A DNA stretch of 64,000 nucleotides from Sipunculus nudus (taxonomy: Eukaryota > Annelida > Sipuncula > Golfingiida > Sipunculidae), in the NCBI GenBank assembly GCA_026874595.1, contig CM049307.1, positions 52,139,370 to 52,203,369 on the forward strand, in the 5' to 3' direction. Made by a program: the position numbers and the translations under genes. How positions within the stretch are numbered: position 1 is the stretch's first letter; each line of letters starts with the position of its first letter. The notes under the pieces are model-generated. The model worked only from the letters and a program-made list of their open reading frames with translations, had not been told where the DNA came from and did not search any database. Positions 1 to 11,378 of the stretch are shown here, in pieces.

Positions 1-250
1 AAAAGTATTTGCGTCTATGAGTGTATGTCTCTTTGAGAACCTCTGTTTTGGATAAAAAGTAAATGAAGCGCTATCTTAAACTTTGAAATTGTGTTATACC
101 CTTGAACATTTTGATATAATAAGGGATTGCTTTCCCCTAAATAACGGTTTTAATTAGTTTATATTGTTACTTTATATTATTATTTTATTTTATTTTATAT
201 GTTTATAATATTTAAGCATTTTTTAACAATTTATCGAATTAACATTGCAG

Positions 251-325
251 GAGGAATACCAGTGGCTCCACCAGGCGGCACTCAGTTATGTTCAGTCCTT
301 TAGCACTTACGCCAACTTCCAATAA
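251..325 (+). CDS. Terminal exon of a receptor-type protein tyrosine phosphatase (RPTP) gene
   Basis: A clean acceptor (aacattgcag) ends at 250 and is followed by 24 codons and a TAA stop at 323-325. The peptide contains EEYQWLHQAALSYVQSF and ends STYANFQ. In RPTPs the membrane-distal phosphatase domain ends in the pattern [ED]QYQF.Y.....Y...F..YANF, so this is read as the C-terminus of an RPTP whose other exons lie left of the window. The exon starts in phase 0. An AATAAA hexamer overlaps the stop codon. The phosphatase identity rests on this short tail only, but both the spacing and the YANF ending fit well. It is relevant to the two RPTP-like receptor genes further right on the same strand. 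Confidence 0.68.
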   Translation, partial: EEYQWLHQAALSYVQSFSTYANFQ

Positions 326-1367
326 ATCAACATGGAGCACCGAATTTATGTTATAAATTAGGATTCAGTGGGCTTCAGAACTCAGTGTAAAGTTTTCGGG
401 TGATCGGTCTAAGCTAATCAATACTCACAAAGTTCAACATTTACTAATACGTGGTTTTTGTTTTGTTTGTATAGTATGTGGATGTATATGTTTTACTAAC
501 TTGATTATATTAATGATATGGAAATTTTGGCATTAAAATAACAGTATACATGAAGTACACAGTACACGTTTTATAGATACTATATTTTAAATTTTTATTT
601 TGTAATTTACCTAAACCCACTACGATTGAGATATTGAAGATGTTTTAGAGCAACCAGAAAAACGGTTCTTGAGAGAGGACGGATTAATGTAAAGGGACGT
701 ATTCCGTTATCTGACGTCGGTTAAGTAAAGATAATCATCTGACCTTTTTATATAAATACGCCAAAGAAACGACGATTCCACCGTACACAGACTGTTTGTA
801 AAGTTATTGATCATTTGTTCATAACATGTGGGGGCGTCAAAACAATCCAAACATGGGACAGCTGGCGGGAATCAGGGGATCCAGAAATACAAATGTCGTC
901 TTGCAACTATAGTGACCTCTCAACCTCGGCACATATGCAGCCAACCACTTTAGGCTACATCTTTCATAATTTCCGCATGTATCTGGTAAAACAGCTTGTA
1001 GATATAAAGCTTATACGTCCATCACAGAGTTGTTGTTATAAGAGCTTTCATTAACAGAATTTACCAGTTCATTAATATGTACCCAGAGTAAATAAAAAAT
1101 CACACCAATTCTAGAGAACATGTAGATAAATAGCTGGTAATACTTTTTTTAAGATTGTGGTTGGCTTTAAAAAAATAAGCTTATTAATAAGCATCCATGG
1201 CTTTATTCGACTTGGTACAATGCCAGGTGGCTACAAGAGACCAGAAGGGATTATTTGGTCATGTTACGTACTACAGAATACTCTGCAGAATATCGTGCTT
1301 CTTTTTGAAGTTTATTAAAAACTTTGTCATTGTGATACCGTGCATCCTTTGCAGCTTTCCTATTTAT
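326..1367. other. Intergenic stretch between convergent genes
   Basis: AT-rich sequence holding the presumed 3' UTR of the phosphatase gene on the left and of the VWD gene on the right. The segment near 1000-1100 (around gtacccagagtaaa) recurs near 8795-8880, so it is part of a dispersed repeat. No exon with supporting splice sites was seen. Confidence 0.5.
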
Positions 1368-1518
1368 TTATTCAATTTGGTCTTTCATTTTTTTGGGAAT
1401 ACATAACACATCGTGTTGTGAGTCCAACATGATTGCCTTGATTAGTCCAAGTGTAGTGAATGAAATTATGACTCCGCTGAACGCCGTGAGCCCTAGCTCC
1501 TCCCACGTAAATTCAAGC
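1368..1518 (-). CDS. VWD gene exon 6: transmembrane helix and cytoplasmic tail
   Basis: The acceptor (gctttctcctaag) precedes 151 nt ending in TAA at 1370-1368. The first nucleotide completes the split codon from exon 5. The peptide is LEFTWEELGL, then a hydrophobic run of about 21 residues ending KAIML, then DSQHDVLCIPKKMKDQIE. AATAAATAAAT at the stop supplies a possible polyadenylation hexamer. A skipped exon in the 3.2-kb intron cannot be excluded. Confidence 0.66.
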
Positions 1519-4500
1519 CTTAGGAGAAAGCCCCCTGCTCGGTGTTATCAAGGCATACGTAGTCAAGCATTCCTATAATGCAGTGCATATTCTGTGTTAG
1601 ACGTTTGTGCTCGTAAAATTTTGAACTGTGTCAACAAAACATATCACGTGATTAATGGTTAGAGAACCAAACACGGGTAGATCAAGAATACCTCTTAACA
1701 GGTCCTCTTATGCCTTACTTCACTTTATGTCACAAGGATTAACAATTCCTACCTTGTTCTTGTCATGATTTGTATTGATAAGGTTAAGTGTCAAGTGATA
1801 AGATTAAGCAGGTAACCGTCATACACTGTTGAAATTAGCATTATATCACATACAAGTAAGTACCAAGTACCAACTAGCCAACTTTCTGAAACCTGGCATG
1901 GTTTTTCCCCCTCACCTATGTAGTTGAGAATGACAAAGACAGGTGGCGCAACCTGCAATTCTTTCTGTGCAGTACAAATGTGGGTGTCCTTTAAGTAACA
2001 GCCCATAACTCAGGAGTGGTTTAATGTAATGAGATTGAGATATGCATGACTATAGATCTTGGATCTCTGCATCTCGTAATTGAGACTGCTGGCGCCACCT
2101 ACAATACTGCTTGCATAGCGTCCATCTCTGCATTTACCTTCTGTTCGTCTTAGTGGTTCTTCAATTTATTATGTTTAAATTGTGCATGTACATAGCACCT
2201 CGACACCTCCATCTCGTTAGCAAGACTGGTTGCGCCATCTGCAGTTGTTTTTGCGCGGCGTCCATCCGTATAATTGCTTTTGGTAAAAATTGCTCATGTC
2301 TCAGGAGTGGTTTAAGTTATTGGTCTGAAATTTGGCACGTCCATCCATCTCGGAAAGTTTTCTCACCAGACAGGTGGCGCCACCTACCTTCCCGTTTTTG
2401 TAGAATAAATTAATGCCTTTTTCTCAGGAGAGATTTGCCGTATTAGCCTGAAATTATGCATATCCATAGATCTTGAACTCCCCCATCTTGTACGCAAGAC
2501 TGGTGGCGCCATATGCAAACGTTATCCCGTGGCGTCCATCTGTACATGTACTTTGGGTGAAAATTGCTCATATCTCAGAAGTTGTTCAAGGTTTTGTTTA
2601 TTGGGAAATTGTGCATGCCCATAGATGTATGTGTTTACCTACCCATCCAATCTGGTATCAAAAGATAATGATTTTAACACTCAGCAGTTGGACAAAAAAC
2701 CTCCGACTTAGCATCTTGGGATTTTCTGGTCAAAAAGCCCACTGTAACCCATTTCTAAGGACTATTCACAAAATTCATGATTTTTCTTGCACTCTGGCAG
2801 TCATTTTCTCTTTCTTCAACGTTTCTTGAATTCGGCTGAGCGTCATTGCCCATTTGCCACTAGTTTATTCTACTAAGAGCTTCCGTCCTTATGTTATCAA
2901 GTATTCATGATAAAGTCTATCGCGAATTCTTGGTGATCTTCAGCTAATGACTCAAGTTGCGCACGGAGCAAGTTTAGTGAAAACATAATTTGGATTTGAA
3001 TGTAATAAACATATGTAAAGAATATGTCTCAAATAAATGACAAAACCACGCAAATGATATTATTACCCACACATATTTCCACACCAAGCCTACGCTCAAA
3101 TACATATGGATTCTTTCAAGCTAACCCATATAGTGGTATTGTGATAATATAGTTTGCCAATCCTGTGTTCAGCACCAGTATATAATAAGAAAGTTTCTCA
3201 TTATAAAGTAGGCCTACATTAGCATTTGATATGCATATTCATACATTGAATATGAAAGTCAATTAATATATAATAGTCTAAATAGTGTTCAACAGCCTGT
3301 CAAAAACATAGAAAACTGTTGCAAATACATAATTACTACAATATATTACCTTGATCATCTTACATTTCAAACATTACTTTTAAAATTCATTTTCTAATCT
3401 TGGGAAAAAACACACACTATTAACATATGCTGTTGGGTTATTGATTACAATATTGTTTATTTTAATTCATACACTCAACCAATCCTGTATTTGTAGACCA
3501 CAGCAACCATTATTTATTTTTAGCATACCATGAGTGATCTTGTTTTTGTAGCATACAGTGAAGACAGAAAAACGTCAATGAGATTGTGTGCTTCACTGAA
3601 ATTCAAACTTGAACGGGAGCAATTGAATGTTGGAGTAAAATGAGAGATAATTGTATCCATAGTCAAAATTGACAGTAATCAGCGGAAAGTCCTTATGCAT
3701 ACCAGGGATAGAGAAAACATTAACAGAACCATTGTGCGCGTTGTTGAAAAATCTTTAAACACTGCATTGAGGTAAAAGACCTTAATTGAATCATTGTGTG
3801 TTTAGTTCAATACTTTTTTTAAGAAACTCTATTCCAGATTAAGTGATAAATGTAGCGGGCAATAATGGGTTCATTTATACTTGTGCTGCTTGGTTCAAGC
3901 CCAATTGGAAAATCCCACCCATTTTCAGCGAGTGTTTTGTACCTGTTCCGGTTCAGGAGCGGGCACTTTCAGGCATCTATAGGCAACAAAAACACAACTT
4001 TACTTTTATATAAACAACAAGAACATAGCTTAAAATTCAACTTTACAGTACCATCTTAATTTTTATAATTTAATACATCTTTTTAACAGAGCTGGTACAA
4101 CGCATCATGATACACACACGGATGTTATGTATGAAACATCCAAAATTGTCATGTATGAAAATATCTAGAACATTTTGTTTTGAAAGATCGTCACTGACGA
4201 TTTTATGAATGGAGAACAATTAATGTACGTAAGTGGTGACGTTATACTTATTAATTTGTTATTCCGCATTTAGTAGATCCCTTTGCTCCTTTTCTCATAT
4301 TAATGAGATCATAGATCGGGACCCTGTGTTGAGAAGCAAGTATAAGTTCCTGTAAAACCAGTATATTACAATACATAATACATTGCCACGGTTTAACGTT
4401 GTAGGTAAGGTATCGTGTATTAGCTCATTGTACCCAAGTTTGTTTTCAAATCAAAACATTATAGCGGACATACCTTGTTTTCCAGTCTGTCATCATTCAT

Positions 4501-7500
4501 TTTTACTATATATCTAACATATATCTTACGTATTTATGATATTATGATATTAGGTATTTTAAAGGGATAGCTTGTTTGGTGATATTATTTTGTAATGATC
4601 TGTGTACTATTTTGTATTCTGGCCTTTGACGTATAACAATTTTCAAGTATAAATATGCAGTTAATCCCAACCGAATCACATCATCTTATGCTAAAGTATG
4701 TGCATAAAATAGCGTAAATGATTTTAGTACTGGTATATGTATAACATTTGGAACAAATTAATATGATTAACTTACGTGTCAGTTGTAGCCCAACTGGCCA
4801 CAAATCGTTGAATACCAGCGCCATCATCAGTCTCCATGGTACCGGAACTAGTCCTCAGGTCATCTAGTGGACTAAAGAACAAGAAACACATGTGATCATC
4901 ATCTATTAAATATAACTAAATATCTTCGTGAGATAACAATTTACTGGATATGTGTTATCAGTAAGTCTATATACGTGAGATAATGATTTTCTTGGTATAT
5001 GATATACATTTGTATATTTCTACGTGAGATCACCATTTACTAGGATCTCTAAGTAATATTACGTGGTTGCGGTTAGGTCGAATGCGGATGGAGGCTTGAG
5101 GGAGTCGATCAATGCAAGAAGTCAAAAAGAAAGCAAAAGGCTATAAATTTATTATGATTGGTGGCAAATAAAAAATAACAGCAACTGGTCAACTAAAATG
5201 TTTCTTTTTAAATTAGTCGATATAAATATTTAAATAGCATAAGAATGAACCCATCGACCAAGACTAAGCCACACACAGCCTTCCGTCAGACCTTCACTAA
5301 CGAAAAAAAACACTGTTACAAAGGACATACAACATGTTTAACATTAAAGGTAATAAGTTTTTGGAGTTTGTAATCATTTACAGATTGCTCTGCATGCTTA
5401 CTCCCCGTTACAGTTGACGCACAGCCCACATAGATCGTCCCCGTAGTATCGACGATGGTGTTTGGTGCCAATTATTTGGTATATCGACTTGATATGTGTG
5501 AGCGATAAAATTAAAGATTTACTAATTGCAGTTATTTTAACATTCAATCTGTGTAAACAAAAAAAAATGCATTAATTCATTACTGTCACTGCAAATTTGC
5601 TTTGTACTACTACACATTACTGTCATTTGCAAGATAAAATGTATCCCCCCTCAACTTACTCCCCGTTACAGTTGCCGCACAGCCCGCAGAGCTTGTTCCC
5701 GTAGTATCGACGAACGACAAGATAGAAGGAAAATTTTCGGTCACAAACCACCATGAAAGGTCGCACCTTCCCCAACAAGAAAAACTTGCCGTTTCTCAAC
5801 CAAATGGTGACAAAGTCATCTTCATAGGGCGGGGTGATTGCAACTTTATCCTGACAAAACGAAATCACATCCAGTTGTAACATAGTTTTATTTTTCAAAA
5901 CAGTTTTTTATATATTAAAATATATGCCAGCGACTCTTACAAGAACCTAGAAAAGAAAGGTTTGTAGAAAGAATGGTTTGAATTACTGTTATCAATCGTG
6001 ATATAACAAAGACGTTGTTTTGTCGATATAACGGACCCGAAAAATCACTGTCCGTCGTCATCTGCAGGCGTTAGGCGGGAAAGGTCTATTACCCCTATTT
6101 TGAGACAAAGATTCCCCATGCCTCCCTTATCCGTTTATGCTTGAAATGTTGAAGTTACACGAACCAGACGCTAGAAATATAATAATATTTAAATGATTTT
6201 TAAAAAATTAAATTTTAGTCAATTTTCATATCTTCTCACTTTATCTGCAACAATCCATACATAGAGATATATCCCAGGGGGATTTTGAATCTGTCTGATA
6301 TGAATAAGAAGTTGGTGATGATGAATCATTCATTCTAAACTAATAATCAGTTGATTAATAAATGACTGCAGCAATTCTAAATTTGATAAAAGGTCTGACA
6401 AATGTTTCTCATGGAGTATTAAAACCGTACAAGATTATTACATTCCAGGCACATGCTTGACAGATTATAAAATTGTCGTAGATTCCCATCTCAAATATCT
6501 GATACAATCATACACACATTTATACACACATAAACACGTGCATTTACTAAGCAGCAGGTAATCCTGCAGCTCCAAGGACCCACACCCCACCCCCTCACCG
6601 TCGGTAAACCCTGGCTATATCCCTGAAAAGGAACCCTAGTACAGGTATCATCGACCAGATTTATCATGTCAAGAGCTAGACGTATTGCCTTGACTGAGGT
6701 CTCACTTATGACTTGCTTTAACTTTAATAGAATAATAGCACTATTTTACCTAATCTGCCTGCGGGGGATGGATCGCTGTTCTAAAGTCATTAAATTAATA
6801 TTTTAATAATACCATCTAAATATTAAAATGCTTTAGAATTTTGAGACAGAAAGATTCCCCATGCCTCCCTTATCCCTTTTTGCTTGAAATGTTGAAGTTA
6901 CACGAACAAGACGCTAGAAATATTATAATATTTAAATGATTTTAAAAAAATTAAATTTTAGTCAATTTTCATATCTTCTCACTTTATCTGCAAAAATCCA
7001 TACATAGAGATATATCCCAGGGGGATTTTGAATCTGTCTGATATGAATAAGAAGTTGGTGATGATGAATCATTCTTTCTTAACTAATGTTCAATCAGTTG
7101 ATTATAATAAATGACTAGTGTCCAGCCATTCTAAATTTAATTAAAGGTCTGACAAATGTTTCTCATGGAGTATTAAACCCATACAAGAATATTACATTCT
7201 AGGCTCGTGCTTAACAGATTATAAAATTGTCGTAGGTTCCCATCTCAAATATCTGATACAATCATACACATATTTATACACACATAAACACAGGCGTCTA
7301 CTCGGCAGGTAATCCTGCAGCCCCTAGGAACCACACCCCACCCCCTCACCGTCGGTAAACCCTGGCTATATCCCTGAAAAGGAACCCTAGTACTGGTATC
7401 ATCGACCAGATTTATTATGTCAAGAGCTAGACGTATTGCCTGGACTGAGGTCTCACTTATGACTTGCTTTAACTTTAATAGAATAATAGCACTATTTTAC

Positions 7501-8080
7501 TAATAATGCCTGCGGGGGGCATGGATCGCTGTTCTAAAGTCATTAAATTAATATTTTAATAATACTATCTAAATATAAAAATGTTTTAGAATTTTACCAA
7601 ATGTTGTTATATCAACCGACAAATCTCACCACAAAAACTTCTTTTTTCGTCATTCGGTACTCCTTTCCTTTATGATCGACAATCAACTGTTTGACAAAGC
7701 TCACGCCTCGCCTGTGATCAATGATGTTACGCTGGTACGTTTCCATGGTTACATTCAGGTCTCTCTGAGTTGATGCAGCCATTCTGTAAGTGCAGACCCC
7801 GCGCACCTCTATACGGCGACCATCGAATGTACGTAAATGGGGGTCTAGTTTCACCCAGCAGTAGGACCGTTCTAGGCGACAAAATGCGTTTGACTGAGAT
7901 CAAGTTTGGGAAAAAATGCATTTGCAAATGCTTTTTAAAGTCATTACATTTTCATTTCAATTTGCATTTAAATGCAGAGCTTCATAAAACTTGACTTTGT
8001 ACTTCCCTCTAAATGCAAATATTACGGTTTTTAAGTGCTATCTTAGAAAATGTACAATAAAAAGCTTTCATTTGGAATTC

Positions 8081-8172
<92 letters not shown>

Positions 8173-11100
8173 CCTATTATAAAGCCTCGCGAGGAATATA
8201 GTTTTGAGTCTATTCTGAGCTTGTGTTTGTGTCTGTGTGTCTTTGTGACTGTGTTTGTGGGCAAGGTATCTGAGAATGGTTTCGTTGAATTCCATTGTGG
8301 ATATTTTTGGTTTGAAATCCAGCCAACATAACAACAGGATGAACGTTTTAAGGTGGTTTGGTGGCAATTTGTTAACACTAAACGTGAACTCATTGATCAT
8401 ACGCCATCAACGGAGCGTGAGTACGAGACGTGATGTCATTGAGAACAATGACGCCGGAGGCATCTGTCGTTTCGTGAAAGCTAGCCGTAAGTCAGTATAC
8501 AGCACTCTTTCATGAGATTGTTTACTCATATTCACCGTTTGCACAGGCTTCCCTCAGCCTATGGTATGTCCACGTGTTCACAACAGGTGGTGGCTGCCAA
8601 AATGGCCGCCTATCGTAATAAAAAAAAAGCTGCCAACCAGAGGTTTGCAAATGACAAAAAATAATTTTGTTTCACGCCTTCAAACCAAAAACAGCTGGTG
8701 CTCAATCGATCACCTCGGGCGTATTGCTTTTGTTTCTGTTTGTAAACATGAGCACAAGGACTGTGTTTATTAATAGTTTGTAGATATCAAGTTCATACAT
8801 CCGTCACACGGGGGTTATAAGCACTTCTTCTAAGGAGAAGTTTACTACAATTCATTAATAAGTACCCAGAGTAAACCAAATATCATATAAATACTACAAA
8901 TAATGCAGGTGAATGGCTGGTTTTAACAAGGTATACTTACCATGGATACATGACTAGGTATACTTACTAATAACATTTCACCAGGTATAATCACTCACAG
9001 CATAATATATATTCAGGTATTCACACTACAAACATATAACTATGTATACTCATTATGAATATATGATCGTGTTTACTTACCAAAACATAAAACCTTGAGT
9101 TTTGTTTTAATAAAATATATTCACTATAAATATATACAAAATATTGAAATATATCAGTTATACTCACTATACAGCCATATCAGGTGATCATTAGCGTTTT
9201 CGTCCAGGCTAAATGCATCCTCCAAACCATCAATAAAAGCTTGGTCTTGGTCTTGCAAGAAATATAAAGCATTCTTTATTTACATTACGCAGTTTACCTA
9301 TTTCCATATTTCTTTCTTAGTTGAGACGGTCCTCAGTTTCCTGCCAGTACAATCCCCGAACTGTCGATGTTGAATATAAGAAGTGAATCTGATGCTACAA
9401 TATTTAATATTATGTTTCCTATAGTTCGCACAAAACAGGTCCCATGAACCTCATATCAGGTTATCGAGGGGACTTCAAAAAGACATCCCTGGGTTTTAAG
9501 ATTTAAGTTCCAGTAATTAAGATCATGTAGCCCAAACAATAGTATACTGTGAATTTATTAAGGGGTTTCCGTGGAGATATCATTTAGACCTCCCTCGATC
9601 TCGTGTGAGTAGTTTCTAGGCTCAATGGTTATAATTTGTGATTACATAACGTTCAGCTTGGTCAAAGCAAGTGTTTCCCCGTAGCTCGTACAATATGGGC
9701 CACAATGGCCTAATAACAGGATTCCAGGGAAATATAATAAAGACCTCCCAGGATGTTAGTTCAAAGTAAGAGCTTTCTGGGTCCAGTTGTTTAGATTTGT
9801 GCCCCGTGTGACATTCAAGTTGTTTAACCCTAGCTCACTGATTATATGTCATCGTAGGCTAATATCTGGTAACAACTGAGATTTACCTAGGACCTGTCTG
9901 GATATTAAGTTAGAAGTTTCTAGATTCAATTGTTACAATGTGTGCCCGTCTGATTTTCATGGTGCTCCACTCATGTTTTTCCCCATAGCAGAATATAGGT
10001 CACAGCAACCTATTTCAAATTTCCATGGAGACTTAACAAAGTCCCGCTTGGATACCAGGTGAGAAATGTGTAGTGCCAATGTTTACGTGTTGTGCCTTGT
10101 CTAACTTTCCCTGTGCTCAAATAAGGTTTTTGGCCCCGTAGCTGAGAGAATATAGTTTAACGTGAAAGAATGTCATGTATTCAAGGAGAATGACCCAGGG
10201 CCTGTCTGGAGAGAAATTTCTGATTCCACGCTTACTATTTGTGCCATGACAACCCAGAGACAAAGCGTGATTGCTAAAGCTGGGATAACTTAGAAATTCT
10301 AGATTCAACGGTTACGATTTGTGCCCTGACAACACACGGACAAAACGTGATTGCTGAAGCCGAGGTGACTTCTTCAGAAATTCTAGATTCAACGGTTACA
10401 AATTGTTATTCGACAACCCATGGACAAAGGGTGATCGTTAAAGCTGAGATGACTTGGGCAGGAATTTACAAAAAAGTACTGTTTACTGTGCACTGCTGTA
10501 CGCCCTCTTATTTTATCATTACCATTCCAAGTTTAGGTTCATGTGAATTAATGTACCCACTCATAATCTTTAAGATTGAAAGTTAAGAGCAATAATTAAC
10601 ATCCCTTCGGTTTCCTATAAGATAATATTACATTTTTGTCTGCAACCAGTGAGGGTAATTTTACAAAACTTCTCTTAAAACATTTAAACAAAGAAACAGT
10701 GCTGTAACGGCCACCTTGAAGAAAGAACATTCTTCTTGCTTTGCATTTATGAATAATAAACGCTTCAGGCGCAGAGCCAAATGTCAAATTTAGTATATGT
10801 ACCTGAGATATTTACCAATATAAATCTTGATATATTAATGCTTTCTAGACACATTGGATCTTTTCCTCACTTATTTGGCGTTATGAACCCTGAACTCTCG
10901 ATGAATATACACATTGAGGCGGCACCTAGTATATTTACCAAATGACAATGTTTCTCTAAACAAAGAAGAGGCAACTTAAATATTTACTATTATGAATACT
11001 GAACTATCGATGTTTACTAAACACAGTGCAGAGGCACGCAGTATTTTATTTTTACCATTATAATCCTATAACTGTTGATGTTAAATATATACATGAAAGC

Positions 11101-11378
11101 ACTCATCAAGAAATAAGTTATACGATCACTTAACTGGTGATGTGTAATATACACAGGGACACAGAACCTGAAACAATATATCAATGTATACACGTCAAAC
11201 ATTACGTGTAGTATATGTAAAAAAAAATTACTCATGTTCATCATTATTTTGTCGCTGTTCTCTTGATATAAAACAAGTATACGATCACAACATTTAGTCG
11301 TGTATACCTACCGTCGGCAGAGATTATTTCTACTAGCAGAAGAAGTAGTGACAGCAAAAGTATGTTCTTGAACAACAT
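1368..11378 (-). CDS. Complete six-exon gene: signal peptide, single VWD domain, one transmembrane helix
   Basis: Exons in transcript order: 11378-11312, 9251-9168, 7871-7630, 5850-5660, 4871-4776, 1518-1368. Together they give 831 nt (276 aa plus stop), and phases agree at all five junctions. The protein starts with a hydrophobic signal peptide, then an acidic stalk of about 30 residues, then a VWD domain from CWVKLDPHLRTFDGRR to the CGLCGNCNGD hallmark, then DDLRTSSG and FVASW. A helix of about 21 residues (TAFSGVIISFTTLGLIKAIM) and a ~20-residue cytoplasmic tail ending KKMKDQIE follow. The VWD pattern DP....DG and GNCNGD.DDLRT is that of extracellular mucin, zonadhesin and SUSD2-like proteins, but no C8, TIL or AMOP domain is present. 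It is probably a type I surface protein of unknown role. The start codon has an A at -3 and a possible acceptor (tgttccag) just upstream, so a 5' UTR intron is likely. The least certain point is the acceptor at 7872. Confidence 0.75.
1790..2830. repeat. Divergent tandem repeat array in the last VWD intron
   Basis: Units of roughly 180-200 bp recur, each with a 'gtggcgcca(t/c)ct' box (near 1943, 2090, 2368, 2505), a 'gtccatct' box and a 'ctcaggagtgg' or 'ctcagaagttg' box. The same 'aggtggcgccac' box recurs throughout the array at 53.4-56.8 kb, so this is a related, more decayed copy. Confidence 0.6.
2831..4775. other. Intron sequence without recognised features
   Basis: AT-rich sequence inside the last intron of the VWD gene. 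The short frame at 3865-4059 has no splice support. Nothing recognisable was seen. Confidence 0.4.
4776..4871 (-). CDS. VWD gene exon 5: end of the VWD domain
   Basis: A strong acceptor (tttcttgttctttag) and a GTAAGT donor bound 96 nt, phase 2 in and phase 2 out. The peptide contains PLDDLRTSSGTMETDDG and then IQRFVASWAT. It continues the GNCNGD.DDLRT.SG pattern and the conserved F..SW that close VWD domains. It is too short on the raw frame to be found without splice logic. Confidence 0.82.
5402..5455 (-). pseudogene. Relic of a duplicated VWD exon
   Basis: The minus strand reads RRYYGDDLCGLCVNCNG followed by a GTAAGC donor, closely matching the end of exon 4 (RRYYGNKLCGLCGNCNG) about 250 bp away. 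The upstream two thirds of the exon are not recognisable, and the signature glycine before NC is valine. It looks like a partly erased tandem copy of exon 4 rather than a usable alternative exon. Confidence 0.65.
5660..5850 (-). CDS. VWD gene exon 4: second half of the VWD domain
   Basis: The acceptor is ttcgttttgtcag and the donor is GTAAGT. The exon is 191 nt, phase 0 in and phase 2 out. The peptide runs DKVAITPPYEDDFVTIWLRN to RRYYGNKLCGLCGNCNG. The CGLCGNCNG motif is the VWD signature that in family members binds calcium and contributes a CxxC site. Confidence 0.85.
6099..7593. repeat. Tandem duplication, two ~740-bp units, in VWD intron 3
   Basis: The unit from about 6099 to 6838 is repeated at about 6839-7593. 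Shared landmarks: gattccccatgcctccctta (6108, 6852), 'tctcatggagtattaaa' (6408, 7162), 'ccaccccctcaccgtcggta' (6585, 7336) and the terminal 'tctaaagtcattaaattaat'. The copies differ by scattered substitutions and small indels, so the duplication is fairly recent. Confidence 0.85.
7630..7871 (-). CDS. VWD gene exon 3: first half of the VWD domain
   Basis: The acceptor (ttgtcgcctag) ends at 7872 and the donor is GTGAGA at 7629. The exon is 242 nt, phase 1 in and phase 0 out. It encodes SYCWVKLDPHLRTFDGRR followed by EVRGVCTYRMA, the typical opening of a VWD domain (DPH..TFDG, then G.C.Y.....). An alternative acceptor at 7894 would add seven residues (SNAFCRL) but would break the phase with exon 2, so 7872 is preferred. 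Confidence 0.78.
8083..8170. repeat. Compound (CT)n(TA)n microsatellite
   Basis: About 14 CT units run directly into about 28 TA units. The open frames across it (repeated Leu-Ser or Ile-Tyr) are artefacts of the repeat. Confidence 0.95.
9168..9251 (-). CDS. VWD gene exon 2: acidic stalk
   Basis: The acceptor is ttgcaag and the donor is GTGAGT. The exon is 84 nt, phase 1 to phase 1. It encodes an acidic stretch with FIDGLEDAFSLDENANDH and then LIWLY. It joins in frame to both neighbours. No known domain is recognised. Confidence 0.65.
9300..10480 (+). repeat. Decayed pearl-like tandem-repeat element
   Basis: Units of about 140-160 bp recur, with boxes resembling 'tttccaaggagatttgcctaggacct' and 'ttctaggt..caa.tgttac.atttgtgcc'. 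The last part (10210-10460) repeats a ~90-bp terminal block that ends with 'ggacaaagggtgatcgttaa' and an 'agctgagatgactt' box, the same end seen at 60.6-60.7 kb. It overlaps the first intron of the VWD gene. Confidence 0.6.
10481..11311. other. Intron without recognised features
   Basis: AT-rich sequence with low-order repetition of 'actgttgatg' and 'actatcgatg' phrases at 10880-11080. No exon with splice support was found. Confidence 0.35.
11312..11378 (-). CDS. VWD gene exon 1: signal peptide
   Basis: The start ATG is at 11378-11376 and the coding part encodes MLFKNILLLSLLLLLVEI followed by ISAD. It ends in phase 1 at a GTAGGT donor (11311-11306). The positively charged N-terminus, leucine-rich core and small residues before the acidic stalk make a typical cleavable signal peptide. 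Confidence 0.75.

Noticed and set aside
8068-8400. Open frames with long Ile-Tyr or Leu-Ser runs here and at 16.5, 18.4, 19.8, 30.6, 34.7 and 50.7 kb
   Set aside because: They are translations of (TA)n and (CT)n microsatellites, with no splice signals or conserved flanks.
8398-8484. Minus-strand frame ASGVIVLNDITSRTHAPL as an extra VWD-gene exon
   Set aside because: It could accept a phase 1 junction, but it has no phase 0 donor. The exon acceptor at 7872 makes the gene complete without it.
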